Positions 1 through 10,992 of a DNA stretch of 64,000 nucleotides are shown piece by piece (position 1 is the first letter of the stretch; every line of letters starts with the position of its first letter). The DNA is from Lobosporangium transversale (taxonomy: Eukaryota > Mortierellomycota > Mortierellomycetes > Mortierellales > Mortierellaceae). Both the position numbers and the translations under genes were made by a program. The notes under the pieces were generated by a model, which made no database searches, was not told where the DNA came from, and saw only the letters and a list, made by a program, of their open reading frames with translations. The stretch spans positions 248,001 to 312,000 of the forward strand of contig NW_019029002.1 of NCBI RefSeq assembly GCF_002105155.1. Reading direction: 5' to 3'.

Positions 1-748
1 CTCACGGAACCTGATGGTCATGTATGCCTCCCCCACGTGTGAACAAATCTTCCATATTGACTCGGAGCAAATTGTTGGCAAGCCCGTTCTGCTGTTCGTT
101 CGGGCAGACGATCTGGCCTCGTTTGTGGAACAGCTGGATATGATCAAGGCCTCTTCCTCGATCCTGCACATGAAGTTTTGGTTCCAATCCCCTAACTGGG
201 CTCGAGAGATCCCTTGTGAGGCCATGATCTTTGGTGCCTCGGACGGGATCGTGGCCATCATGCGACGGTGTAGACCCTTTGTGAGGAAACATTTCCTCAC
301 CAACAGAGCTCACTATGATGTCTACAACAGCAGAAACTCCTCCTGGTCATCAACCGTAAGCACAGCACAGTCCTATACCTCCACCCCTTCCTCCTCCGTC
401 TCCTCCAGTCCGATCACGATGTCCAAACTCCGGGAGATCCGGATTGTGGAACAACATGAAGATGGGAAGGTCAAGCCCCTGACTATTCCTAAGGACGATC
501 CCAGTCTAATGTCAGAGATCTCTAGTTTTCCTCATGGAGTCAAGGAGATCCAAGTCCGAGATTATGTAGAGGAGGAGGATGATGATGATGAGGATGGCGA
601 TGAGGATGAATATGAAGAGGATGATAGTTATTATGATGACATTAGCAAGGATGATGATATGGCTGTGGATGGTAGGGCTCGAGATGTTCGATATAACGAT
701 GGCAGAGTAGATAGTGCTATGAGAACTTTGAGACTTCGTGAGCAATAG
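1..748 (+). CDS. PAS-domain protein, C-terminal part (5' end outside window)
   Basis: The reading frame is open from base 2 and ends at the TAG closing at 748, giving 248 residues with no start of its own; the in-frame ATG at 14 is inside the domain. The segment around MYASPTCEQIF, the GKPVLLFVRADDL stretch and the MRRCRPFVR end of the domain match the second PAS domain of the next gene almost residue for residue, so this is the last exon of a tandem paralogue. Both proteins then share a linker (DPSL, HGVKEI) and a long Asp/Glu-rich tail, here about residues 190-225. PAS domains bind ligands or partners in signalling and transcription proteins; no DNA-binding or kinase domain is visible in this part, so the role is unknown. 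The tail suggests a nuclear or chromatin-linked protein, which is inference. The missing 5' exons lie left of the window. Confidence 0.8.
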   Translation, partial: SRNLMVMYASPTCEQIFHIDSEQIVGKPVLLFVRADDLASFVEQLDMIKASSSILHMKFWFQSPNWAREIPCEAMIFGASDGIVAIMRRCRPFVRKHFLTNRAHYDVYNSRNSSWSSTVSTAQSYTSTPSSSVSSSPITMSKLREIRIVEQHEDGKVKPLTIPKDDPSLMSEISSFPHGVKEIQVRDYVEEEDDDDEDGDEDEYEEDDSYYDDISKDDDMAVDGRARDVRYNDGRVDSAMRTLRLREQ

Positions 749-1048
749 TATATAATTAAAAGGAAAGGAATAAAATAAACCCCCCTTTTTTTAAAAAAAA
801 AAAATAAGAATAATAGAGATAACTCGTGTAAAAGGATCGAAGGAATGGATGGTCATAAAATCGGACTCTGGCAGAGTTGCACGAGGCACCTTGTAAAACA
901 AGAGCAAGAATAAGAGTAAGGGCAAGAGCAAGAGCAAGAACAAGGGCAAGAGCAAGAGCAGAGCAGAGCAGAGCAGTGCAGTGCAGGACCCTTTTTTTTT
1001 TTTGCGGTTTGATTTAATTTGATTTGATCAAGTTCTTGAGGACGTCCT

Positions 1049-1084
<36 letters not shown>

Positions 1085-1788
1085 GAAGATGAAATTTTCT
1101 TCTATAATTGATTGATCGGTTGAATAATTGAACATGAATAAGCATGGCATAGCCTGCATTGGCTGCATGTGTTGATGTTCATTTAAATGGCTTTAGATGC
1201 GTATTTGCACAGACTTGTTGATGTGATCCCTTTTCTTTTAGGGACAAACGGTCTCTGGGCCCTTCCTCTCATTGGCCTTTTCTCTTCACTGTTTACTCTC
1301 TGCAGAAACAACAACAAAAAAAAAAATCATTGGGGAGGAAGAATTGAAGGAGGGAAAGAAGGAAGGAAAAAGGTTCCTTTTCCTTTTTGCACAAGTTTGG
1401 TTCAAATAAACATTCTCTTCATTGCTTCTTCTCTTCTCTTTTTCCTTTCTTCTTTCTTTCCCACATTCATTGCAAATCAACTCACTCTTCTTCTTTTTCT
1501 CTCATTCTCATTCTCAGTCTCATTCTCATTCACATTCTTATTCACATTCTCATTCAACTTTTGCTGTTGTTGTTGTCTCCCTTTTCCTTTCCTTTCCTTT
1601 CCTTTTCCTTTTCCTTTTCCTTTCCTTTTCCTATTTACTTGGACTGTTCAATTTTGAACCTTGGATAAACTTTTTCTCTCAATCTTCTTCCTTTCCCTTC
1701 TTCTTCCCTTCTCTTCTTCTTCCTCCTCCTTGTCTCGACAATAGTTTGTCATATATAAAGATTAATTGAAGACTTTTTCTTTTCTCAA
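749..1788. other. Intergenic spacer, low-complexity
   Basis: No supported gene. It contains short A and T runs, purine repeats of the GAGCAA/AGAGCA type near 901-978, a (CT)n run at about 1051-1080, and a long pyrimidine tract with C/T microsatellites from about 1420 to 1770 just before the next gene. The pyrimidine-rich stretch opens several frames that encode only Ser/Phe/Leu runs; it is more likely 5' UTR or core promoter, because similar CT-rich leaders precede the flippase and esterase genes in this window. Confidence 0.6.
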
Positions 1789-2598
1789 ATGTTTCAATCT
1801 CTCAATTACATTTCATTCCACGACCTAAGTCCAGAAGGCCGTTTCATATGGGCCTCTCCCAGCGTAGTCGATGTACTGGGCTATCAACCCGAGGAGCTCG
1901 TCGGTGTACCAGTCTATGCCATCATTCCAGAAGAGGACATTCCCCTGACAAAGACCGTCCATCTAGAAAATGTCCTAAATGACCTTGCCGCCAGCCAGAT
2001 CGTTCTCCGTTTCAAAACCAAAGACGGTCGTCTAGTCACCTGCACCTCTGTCTTTGGTCTTTGTTATGATTTCATCTTTAACTGTGCAACCGTTATTGAT
2101 CCAAATGCTGGAAGTTGTAAGTACATTTGTATTCATTTATATACCTCTCTTTCTCTCTTTCTCTCTTTCTCTCTTATTAGTGTGTGAAATACATGTATAT
2201 ATCTGTGCTAGACTTGTGCATTTTTAGTTGAGAGCGTAATGTGGAGGAGGAAAGGAAAAAAAAAAAAAATCAAATCAAGGAGCTACTTATTTTTAAGCTT
2301 TTTTCTCATTTACCCAATTTTCTTATGCCCATTTATTTGAAAAAAAAAAAAAAAAAAAAAAAACAGACTACAAAAAAGTTTATTAGCACTGGCCACTTTT
2401 TTCTATCCATTGAAGCGAATGAATCTACTAAAAAAAAAAAAAAAACCAACAAACTATATTAGCTAATGATCATTGATTATTTATTTCTTTTTTTATTTTC
2501 TATTATTATTTTCTAGACATTCAAATGCGCGCACATTCTTCTGCTATGACCCGTATCGTAGGTTCCAGGAAAGAGGTAAATGACCACAACTATTAAAT

Positions 2599-2633
<35 letters not shown>

Positions 2634-3874
2634 TACATTTTTACATTACACAAAAAAATTTGTACATGTACAAGTACATGTAATACAGTATGTGGGAGAG
2701 ATCCAGGCCATGCAAGATCGGGGCTCTCTTTTTCCTTACTCTTTGGCTTTTTATATTTTTGTATTCATAGGAATTCACAAGGATGAGGAAGCATCATGAA
2801 GCATTTGCTGCTAGTACATGGAATGATAAAGGACTGTTACCAGAACCGCGTGTCTGCATGATTTTGAATCGGTTCACCAGGAATCTCATCATCATGTATG
2901 CATCCCCAGCAACAGAGCAAATCTTCCAGTTAGATCCAGACGACATCATCGGCAAACCAATATTACTCTTCGTCCGAGCTGATGACCTGGGCTCGTTTGT
3001 AGAACAAATCGACATCAGCAAGGCCTCCACTACAATCGTTCATACCAGATTCTGGTTTCAATCTCCCAATTGTTCACAAGCCATTCCTTGTGAAGCAATG
3101 TTCTTTGGCGCTGCAGATGGACTAATAGCAGTCATGCGACGCTGTAAACCTTTTGTTCGAAGGCGCTATATAGCCGAGTCTGCTTACTTTTCAACCGCTC
3201 ATGACTATCAGTACTATCAGTATTGCTGTAGCAACAGCAACAGCAACAGCAACAACAGTCGTTGTTCTTCTTGGTCATCTGCAGGAATCGATACCAATGC
3301 GGTCACAGCTCCACAATCCTATTTACACACACCCATATCTTTATCCCCTTCACCATCATCACTCCATCGCTTATCAGCAAGTCCTGTCCGAAATGTACCC
3401 ATGTCAAGATTACGAGGGATTAGGATTCTGGAAATCGGTGATGAACGGATACGACCTTTATGCATTCCCTCCAACGATCCAAGTCTTGTTCCTGAACCAT
3501 CTGCATTACTTCATGGTATCAAGGAGTATCATTCACAGGAAGATTATATCGAAGAAGATGAAGATGAAGAGGAAGAGGAAGAGGAGGAAGAGGAGGAGGA
3601 CGATGGTGAAGATTTTGATCATGATGGTGATGATGAGTTTGAGTATGAGTATGAGAATGAGCATGAACATGGGCATGGGAATAAATATGCGGACCAATTG
3701 GATCACCATGACGATGAGATGGATTACATTGATCGTGGTATTGGCGCCATAGACTTGGATCACAGGACATGGATACAGAGCGAACCAAGTCAAAATCGTT
3801 CTCATCCTTCTCCTCCTCATTACTCTCAACATCATAACACCTATCATACTCCTCGTCCTCATCCCCATCCCTAA
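1789..3874 (+). CDS. PAS-domain protein, three exons, acidic tail
   Basis: Exons by splice sites and phase: 1789-2116, 2517-2575, 2771-3874, giving 496 residues. Exon 1 encodes a PAS core (FIWASPSVVDVLGYQPEELV, residues about 20-40, with the LGY and EL positions typical of PAS_3 folds). Exon 2 adds a short HSSAMTRIVGSRKE bridge. Exon 3 carries a second PAS-like region (MYASPATEQIF, GKPILLFVRADDLGSFVEQI). It is followed by a Ser-rich linker and a strongly acidic run of about 35 Glu/Asp, then a His/Pro-rich end. It is a tandem duplicate of the gene ending at 748 (same strand, 1.04 kb apart). Fungal PAS proteins include white-collar-type light sensors, but no LOV flavin-binding cysteine motif or GATA finger is seen, so photoreception should not be assumed. 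Both introns hold A homopolymers of 13-25 bases. The start ATG is the first in frame and gives a full PAS domain; an upstream exon cannot be excluded. Confidence 0.8.
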
Positions 3875-4233
3875 TTCCCATCCCCATAGGTTTAAACACA
3901 TTGTTGGTTTAGTAGACTAGTGTCTTTTTTAATAGATTGTATATTATGTGTAAAAATATTTTGAATGCATTCTTGCATCAGATACGACAAGGAGAATACA
4001 CGTTCCTCTCAATGGATATAATAAAAAATCTCGTTTGGCAGAATAGAACAAGAGATGAACAGTAAACAAAAACAAAAAAAAAAAAGTTCTTTTTAGTGCG
4101 GAACAGCGAATCTTGTGTTGTCGTTACGTTGCTGTCGTTACGTTGTTGTCGTTTTCGTTGTCATCGTTTTTTTTTTTTTTTTTTTTTCCTGCTTTTCCCC
4201 TTTTTCATTCTCCCCGTCGACGTACATTGTATC

Positions 4234-4264
<31 letters not shown>

Positions 4265-4962
4265 CTCCCAATTCTAATAGGTGCTTGAGCAAAAAAAAAA
4301 AAAAAAAAAAAAGATATATGCACACGAAGCTACCTTTTTTTTTTTTTGCGGTTGGGTAATGGAGCCCCCCCCCCTCCATCTCCCCTTGTTGATGTTCTAG
4401 TCGGAACTAGGGAGTGGGTGGAGCCACATGCACATGCAACAAACTTGTTCAAGCGTAAAAACTAAATCAGCAAACCCAAACGAAAAATATATATACATGA
4501 ACAGTACCCAGCTTTGGAGAGTCTAGAACCCAAAATGTGTCAATGCGCGTCATAACATCCCCTTCCTCCTCCCCCTCCTCCTCCTCCTCGTTAGTTTATC
4601 CAAACATTCCGGAAGAATTAAAAGCACAAAAGGGACAAAAGGGACAAAAGAAACAGAAAGGGACAGAAAGAAGAATGAACGAGCTAAAAAGCTTTTTTTT
4701 ATTTTTTTATTTTTTATTATTTATTTTTTTTATTTTTCTTTTTATTTTTCTTTTCTTTTCTTTTTATAGTGGATCCACAGCATTGGTGTTACTATTATTA
4801 TTCTATATTATATCTCTAATGTTTCGACTACAACTAATTCAAAAAAAAAAAAAAAAAAAAAAACCATCTATACCACTATCACCATTACCACCACCACCAC
4901 TACTACTACTACTACTACCATCATTCTCATCAACATCATCATGCTCTCTATAGATCCAATAT
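3875..4962. other. Convergent intergenic spacer rich in A/T homopolymers
   Basis: This separates the end of the PAS gene (+) from the end of the PPR gene (-), so it holds two 3' ends. It contains T runs of 20-30 bases (about 4168-4188, 4232-4261), A runs near 4291-4311 and 4841-4863, a C tract near 4365-4374, and T-rich low complexity at 4690-4765. I see no gene. Confidence 0.6.
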
Positions 4963-7900
4963 TCAACGAGATCGACGGCTATTTTGCAAGAAAGTTGCCC
5001 ATTCCTCTGCCAGTTTCGGTCCTCCCTGAGCTAAAACTTGGTCCTTCAAACTCTTGCCTTCTGGGAATAACCGGTAATGAAAGTTTAAGATCCGAATTGT
5101 ATTTACATTAGGTTGTAGCTTAAGTGATGGTGAAGCAGAAGCTTTTGTAGTTGTTGTTGTTGGTGTGGTTGTGGTTGCTGTGGTTGATGGTGATGGTAGT
5201 GATGGTGATGAAGGAGAAGAGGAAGAAGATAATGATGATGATGATGATGATGATGATGATAATGATGATGGTGGTGGTGCCTCAAAAGAACTAGCATTAT
5301 AAGATGCTGGTTCATCAGGTAATACGAACAGCTCGAGACATCGTTTAACTTCGTCAAAAGCTTGATGCGAAATTAAACTCTGGAGGTACGTATTCAGTCC
5401 CTCAATCCGAATCGGGATCTTGTGTTCTATAACCCAATCCAGACTACTCTGCAACTTTTCAAGCTGCTCTGTCGCGATAGATAAACTCGACTGGTAAGTG
5501 CGATCTGGCAACTCTGACTTTGTCCCTAACTTTGGCTTTGCCGCTGACTTGGATCCGGATCCAGATTTGGCTGTCATCGCATTCGTCGCCGTTGTCTTGG
5601 TCTTGTCATCTCGCTCCATCAGCACTTTCAGAAACTCTTGTCGCTGCAAAAGAATCTGTACCAAGTCTCGACTCCTCTTGTTAAGACAAACATTGTGTGA
5701 GGAGAGCTTTGAACGTTCTAAAACACCTTTTGCAGCAGACGCACCAAGTCCTAATCCTAACCCTAATCCTAATCCTGCACCGATCCTTGCTCCCCCAAGA
5801 CTCTTTCGAATCTGATCAAATCCCCATCCTCCTAATGTCCCATTGGATGTTCTTGACGACAATGACATGGTATTACCATCAGCAGCAGCAGCAGCAGCAT
5901 CCATATCGGTCGTATCCTTTGGTTTAACGGGCTCAACCACAGCAAATCGTTTGCGCATAGCCCTTGCGACCTGCTCAAATGCCAATGCCAATGCTGATTT
6001 CTCCTTGACACTCAGCACTTCAAGGGGGCTATGTTCTTGTTCTTGTTGCCCTCGTTGCCCTCGTTGTCCTCGTTGTCCTCGCTTCCCTTTCTGAAACTTA
6101 AAGAGGTCACTCTTACGGCCTGCAACCTCCAGGGTCATCGCCATCCACTCATTCCAGACATCGTTGCGCAGTGCCAAACTATCGGTCAGAGCCTTGGCAT
6201 GCATCACACCGACATTAGCCAATTGAATAGGCCCCTGACTCATGATCTGATTCCTCCGCATAGGATGTATGAGCTTTGGGTTTCGATAGCGCCCAGGTTT
6301 GCCCGTCAAAGAATAGAGCAGCTCATATACACGCTCTGCTGCCTCTGGGTAACGTTCTAGTTTCCAAATCAGCTCCACAACCTCACGCTCACTTGGGTAG
6401 GCAGTACCCTGTCGGATCATCATCTCGTACAGAGTTCTCTCTGCCAAGGACACTTTGTTGCGGTCTAGCAAATGACGAAACAGTTGGTGGTACAGTCGTG
6501 TGGGTACAACCTCCTTATTGGCAACAATGGAGGCTACAAGTTCTGGATCAAGGTCTCGGCTGCGAACGATCTCCGATTCACTCACACTCATTTGACGGGA
6601 TTGGCCTATTGCAAGTCGCATCTCATTCAATGTCTTGAGTGCTGATCTATGATCATCTTGACTGAGATAGTACTCGAAAAATAAGATCCAGGTTTTGAGG
6701 GCTGGAGTATATAAATGAGGGCTCCCCCTCATGAGATTCAATGCATTTTTGGCCTCTTTCAAGTTATGTTGCGATAAAAGCCCCTCGATAAGAAGATCAA
6801 ACATCAAAGCAGTGGGTACAAGTCGTTGGCTTTTCATGAACTGAATCAACTGTAGTGCCTTGTACATCCACTCTTGACGGTAACTGCTTTGTCGTGGATC
6901 AAGAGGCTTATCCTTCTTAATGGATTTGGGTGCTTCAATAACCTCCTGAATACAGGTTTTCATAAACGGATCCATCATCCTGGGTGTCACTTCAAAGCCC
7001 TGTCGTCTATACTCTGCCAGCCAGCGGTGCGCCCGCGCAAAGTCAAGCTCGCCTAATGATGCGTCAATGAGAATCCGAAAGGTTTGTTGATCCGCGACTA
7101 AACCAAGGCCGAGCATCTTTTGCAAAAATTCCTCTGCCTTCGCAGCCCCCTCATGTAATCCATTCGCTTTTAAAAGAGTATTGTATAGCGTTGTCGTAGG
7201 CTCCAGTCCATACTTTTGCATATCCGATAAAATAGATTCCATCAGCGGCTTTTGTTTCCTCATGGTTGCCAAAGCCTTCAAAAGCGAGACATAGTAGTCG
7301 ATTGGGATCCTGTGAGGATATCGGCCATAAAGGTGATTGAGAAACGTTTGAACTTTTCTAGGTCGCTGTTGATGGATAAGAAGTTTCGAAATGAGATCGA
7401 TCGTAGCAGTATTAGGTGCTGTTGCATCTGAAACAAAATCGAAATCGGGGGACTTGTAGCGCTTGACTAAAATGGATGCAATCTTATATCCAGTAGTCCA
7501 TTGTTTGCGTTCTATACATGTTCTCAACATGGTATTGTAATCCATAGTAGACAAGCGCCAGCTCGAATCCCAAGAACGATTGATAAAAGAAGACTCCAGT
7601 GATGGTTCCTTGGAGAATGATGAAGACTTCAATAACGAGGATTGTGTTGATGAAAGTAAAGCTTCTTGACTATTCACATAGAGCGCTTGATCTGCTCTAG
7701 TGAGCATATAAAGATGAGCGCTAATTGGTAATCTGGCTCCCCATTGACGATCCCGGAAAACGATTTTTGCTATCCGCATTGCTCTTTCGACTTTTCCTTT
7801 CTGGAGGGCTGCTTTTAAGCTTTTTAGCCTATAGCTGTTCCATCTAATAAAGGGTCTTCTCCACGAATATTTGGAGTTCTGGACCTTGCGATAAATGCGT

Positions 7901-9159
7901 TGTAGATTCACGTTTTTGGCCCGTTGATATGCTTCTCGCCCAATGCCTGAATTGAATCGAGTGAGTCGAAGGAAATGTTCGAAACCAAGCAATCGTATCC
8001 TAGCAGGATATCGTTTGATGTGATGATAATGGACGTGAAGGTACCGTGGAAACTTTGAAATGCTTCCGCCTTCACCATCACCACTTCCGTTTATCTCAGC
8101 CCTAACGCCTGCTCCTTGTTCAGCGGATGAGCGGATCCACTTCCTTAGTCGTGCACGCCTCCGCAGTATACTAATTCGCTTATTTCGACTAATAGTGCCC
8201 GATCTACTTGCAGTCCCATTCATCCCCATAAGAAGCTGTGGTGAATGCCTAGGTATTGATGCTTGTTTCAATCGTATTTCTCGTAGCTGTCGAAACCGGT
8301 GCATGGCTTCGAGTCGCCGCCGCCGCTGTCCCAGACGTTTTATTTGACTAGAATTGAAGATTGTAGAGATCTGAGATTTATGTACGAAAGAGGGTGCAGA
8401 CGTAGATATAAAACACGTTGAAGATCTAGATGCTACTGATTTTGATGCTGATGCTGATGCTGATGCTGATGCTGATGCTGATGCTGATGCTGATACTGAG
8501 GATGATACTGATGATGATAATGATGATGATGAAAAATATACTGCTAATGATGCGGGTGCTGAAGAAAATGATGACCGAGTCAGTTTGCGTCCTATAGATT
8601 TGTCACGGGTTGTGGTGAACTGCCGGATTTCTTCTGCAGTCATGGACGATGATGGCGACATATTGACATTTTGGTGGCGGCAACGTAAATGGATTAATGA
8701 TGACGATTTCAAACTCCTGTAATGATTAGGGAATGACGCTTGACTGTGAAAACTAGATGTCTGTTGTCGATCGGAAGCATGATAGTAGTGGCAGCGATGA
8801 TGGTGATGGTGGTGCTGATGATGATTATGGTGATTACGATGATAATGACATATCCGTGATCCTGCCGAGCAATGAGGAGTTGATCCGTGTCGTACCTGAA
8901 GGCGATGATCCGATTGGATTGTATGAACATGAAATAGACGCTGATTCCGCGTTCCGGTCCGACAGCTCTGATCTGAGTACGATGAATAGCCCATAGGGCA
9001 TCTGGCTCTTCCTAGTACCTGTCTGGATCTATTGCAGTGTGTTTGAATGCTGGTACCTGACCCGATCGACCCTGACAAGCAATGAAAAAAGAGATTTGTG
9101 GAAAAATTGTATTTCTTAACCCATGGACAAGACGCGTGAAATAGCCTCCTGAAATCCAT
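4963..9159 (-). CDS. Pentatricopeptide-repeat (PPR) protein, probably mitochondrial
   Basis: Single-exon frame of 1398 codons. Residues from roughly 540 to 960 show helix-pair repeats of PPR type, for example TTLYNTLLKANGLHEGAAKA followed by QTFRILIDASLGELDFARAH, and WMYKALQLIQFMKSQRLVPT; spacing of about 35 residues fits. PPR proteins bind organellar RNA and act in processing, stability or translation; fungal members are almost all mitochondrial. The first 200 residues are rich in Arg, Ser and His and poor in acidic residues, consistent with a presequence, though unusually His-rich (His runs near 8760-8840). Low-complexity inserts: an Ala/Ser run (about 8440-8510), a GQR repeat (about 6040-6085), a Gly-Leu run (about 5750-5785) and a Ser/Thr run (about 5130-5260). 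The start at 9159 is the first ATG of the open frame; the later ATG near 8661 is an alternative, since upstream sequence is low-complexity and carries an acidic antisense frame. Function beyond RNA binding is not assigned. Confidence 0.8.
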   Translation of the reverse strand: MDFRRLFHASCPWVKKYNFSTNLFFHCLSGSIGSGTSIQTHCNRSRQVLGRARCPMGYSSYSDQSCRTGTRNQRLFHVHTIQSDHRLQVRHGSTPHCSAGSRICHYHRNHHNHHQHHHHHHRCHYYHASDRQQTSSFHSQASFPNHYRSLKSSSLIHLRCRHQNVNMSPSSSMTAEEIRQFTTTRDKSIGRKLTRSSFSSAPASLAVYFSSSSLSSSVSSSVSASASASASASASASASKSVASRSSTCFISTSAPSFVHKSQISTIFNSSQIKRLGQRRRRLEAMHRFRQLREIRLKQASIPRHSPQLLMGMNGTASRSGTISRNKRISILRRRARLRKWIRSSAEQGAGVRAEINGSGDGEGGSISKFPRYLHVHYHHIKRYPARIRLLGFEHFLRLTRFNSGIGREAYQRAKNVNLQRIYRKVQNSKYSWRRPFIRWNSYRLKSLKAALQKGKVERAMRIAKIVFRDRQWGARLPISAHLYMLTRADQALYVNSQEALLSSTQSSLLKSSSFSKEPSLESSFINRSWDSSWRLSTMDYNTMLRTCIERKQWTTGYKIASILVKRYKSPDFDFVSDATAPNTATIDLISKLLIHQQRPRKVQTFLNHLYGRYPHRIPIDYYVSLLKALATMRKQKPLMESILSDMQKYGLEPTTTLYNTLLKANGLHEGAAKAEEFLQKMLGLGLVADQQTFRILIDASLGELDFARAHRWLAEYRRQGFEVTPRMMDPFMKTCIQEVIEAPKSIKKDKPLDPRQSSYRQEWMYKALQLIQFMKSQRLVPTALMFDLLIEGLLSQHNLKEAKNALNLMRGSPHLYTPALKTWILFFEYYLSQDDHRSALKTLNEMRLAIGQSRQMSVSESEIVRSRDLDPELVASIVANKEVVPTRLYHQLFRHLLDRNKVSLAERTLYEMMIRQGTAYPSEREVVELIWKLERYPEAAERVYELLYSLTGKPGRYRNPKLIHPMRRNQIMSQGPIQLANVGVMHAKALTDSLALRNDVWNEWMAMTLEVAGRKSDLFKFQKGKRGQRGQRGQRGQQEQEHSPLEVLSVKEKSALALAFEQVARAMRKRFAVVEPVKPKDTTDMDAAAAAADGNTMSLSSRTSNGTLGGWGFDQIRKSLGGARIGAGLGLGLGLGLGASAAKGVLERSKLSSHNVCLNKRSRDLVQILLQRQEFLKVLMERDDKTKTTATNAMTAKSGSGSKSAAKPKLGTKSELPDRTYQSSLSIATEQLEKLQSSLDWVIEHKIPIRIEGLNTYLQSLISHQAFDEVKRCLELFVLPDEPASYNASSFEAPPPSSLSSSSSSSSSLSSSSSPSSPSLPSPSTTATTTTPTTTTTKASASPSLKLQPNVNTIRILNFHYRLFPEGKSLKDQVLAQGGPKLAEEWATFLQNSRRSR

Positions 9160-9306
9160 GGTGTATTATAAAAAGGCCTTTTGCTTCCCCTCTTTCCGTT
9201 AGATAGTCCAGACGAATCGACTCGATGTTAAGACTATGCAACAATGAAGGCATTCCAAAAAGGTTAGATCCCTTTTTTTTTTCTTTCATGACAACCGCAT
9301 GTCTTT

Positions 9307-9337
<31 letters not shown>

Positions 9338-9667
9338 GGTCATAGGTATGAATATGTGTGTGTTACCTCGGTGTAAAGGTGTAAGAAGTCTATGAATGTA
9401 ATGAATAACAGCAAGACGCGCTGGGATTTGACTAGGTTGTTCGCGTGAATTAGGAGAGGGTAGGCAAAGTTCGGAGAAAATGTGTACGTCTTTTTAGAAG
9501 CGAAATGGAGAGATCCCACAAGGGTCCAAAAAAGTAAAAAAATGCAAAGCAAATTAAACACAAGCCACATCCGCAATACTAAAATGGAAAGATTCGCATA
9601 GATCAGGTCTTATATTTATTTTCGGTTACAATTTAGTCTAGAGAAAAGAAAAGAAAAAACGAAAGAG

Positions 9668-9702
<35 letters not shown>

Positions 9703-9741
9703 ATAACAATAATAAAGCCATCGATCCCCCTCCTTAAACTT
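9160..9741. other. Spacer between PPR gene and bS18m gene
   Basis: It holds the 5' flank of the PPR gene and the 3' end of the bS18m gene. It contains an A run at about 9313-9337 preceded by T-rich sequence, and a run of about 32 A at 9670-9700 followed by AATAACAATAATAAAG, which sits close to the stop of the bS18m gene. No gene is seen. Confidence 0.5.
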
Positions 9742-10379
9742 CTACACTTTTGCAGTAGGACTGATGATGCACAAAGCACGCGCACGACGCACAGCCCTAG
9801 AAACTCGGCGTTGATTTTTGGCCGAGAGTCCTGTTTGTTCCCTTGACATGAGACGTCCGAATGGCGTGATGTAGTGTGACAACAGCGAAGCATTCTAAGT
9901 AAAAATATTTTCCCCCCATGTTAGTAATGTCGTTATTATTTTTATGATATTATTGTTTTTATAAAAAAAATATAAAAAGTCGTTTGATCAAGCTTTTCCA
10001 TTTCTTTTTCCAATTGAAAAATGGAGTAGATAAATGAGCATTAGCATAAAATTCTTTACCTTATACTCTGCAACAGGATTGAGATTCAAAATCTTGAGTT
10101 CATCCACAGGTTTGGCAGGAGGCTCATAAACCGTAGCTTTGGTATCATTCAGGTCCGAGGGTTTATATGTCTATGGTCATTAAGATAAATCCGACAATCC
10201 AGAAGAAGGAGAATCTTAAGTCATCATTTTCCTGGAAGAGAATATACTTGAAGCGAAAAAAGTGTTGTTGATTCCTATGACTTATTATCATGATTCGCCC
10301 ATGTCCTTACATCTCCTTTGCGGAAAGATCCACGAGACATCCTGAACGACTCAGCGCCTGCGGCCGGTGTTGCGTCTAC

Positions 10380-10412
<33 letters not shown>

Positions 10413-10992
10413 CAATTCAATAGAAACAAAAGAGGGTAAGGATCAGTTGCCAATGTTATCCGAAATAGGAACTCCCATCATCACTCCAATGGTAATTCAT
10501 TATTGTATTATCTAGTTGGCTCCCTTACGTGTATTAATAGAAGTCGTGATGATATTCATCAAAACATCGGCATCTATTGTGGTTAAAAAAAAAAAAAAAA
10601 AAAAAGCTCTAAAGTTAGTTTACAGAATCTGCAAACAACACACTGATCAGAACTCAGTCACTAATTCATAAATGAAAGTTGGAATGATCTTGTCTAAAGG
10701 ATTTTTTCTCTCCTCAGCCATTATAGTTGTTGCTATCGTCTTCCCAATGACAGTGTTGAGTAATCGATAAATGAATCCTGCTCGAAAGTCCTTAGCATAT
10801 TATTATTAAAAAAAAAAAAAAAAAGTGAGCTTAATGGTTCTTACGTGGGCGAGATTCCTCATCCTCCAAACTATCCGATTTGAATCGGCGTGTGACAAGA
10901 TTATGTGCGGGGAAATTAGTACTGGCAAGAGTAGGGACTAGAGTTTTGATAACCGACTTTGTAGCCGCGGTCCTATATACTGAAGGCAGCAT
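9742..10992 (-). CDS. Mitochondrial small-subunit ribosomal protein bS18m
   Basis: Four exons on the minus strand: 10992-10845, 10375-10311, 10170-10060 and 9894-9742, with all phases consistent, giving 158 residues. The last exon holds the S18 signature: NASLLSHYITPFGRLMSREQ then TGLSAKNQRRVSRAVRRARA, which matches the bacterial S18 pattern of LL-x-x-[YF]-[IV]-T, TG-[LI]-S-A-K-x-Q-R-R and R-A-[IVR]-x-R-A-R-A-L. The N-terminus (MLPSVYRTAATKSVIK and following) is basic with Ser/Thr/Ala and no acidic residue, as expected of a mitochondrial presequence. The middle exons encode a variable linker. The product is a component of the mitochondrial 37S ribosomal subunit (Rsm18-type). No single open frame covers the gene. 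Intron 1 (470 bases) has a poly(A) run rather than a polypyrimidine tract just before its 3' splice site. A start further upstream at 11079 would only add a non-conserved extension. Confidence 0.87.

Noticed and set aside
901-980. CRISPR-like regular repeats
   Set aside because: The AGAGCAAGAG units are a simple purine repeat without spacers, in a eukaryotic spacer.
1187-1769. Open frames of 93-156 codons in three frames
   Set aside because: All arise from a pyrimidine-rich tract and encode only Phe/Ser/Leu runs; more likely 5' leader sequence.
5745-5785. Telomere-like CCTAA/CCCTAA repeats
   Set aside because: They lie inside the PPR reading frame and encode a Gly-Leu run; the repeat is short and irregular, so it is not an interstitial telomere.
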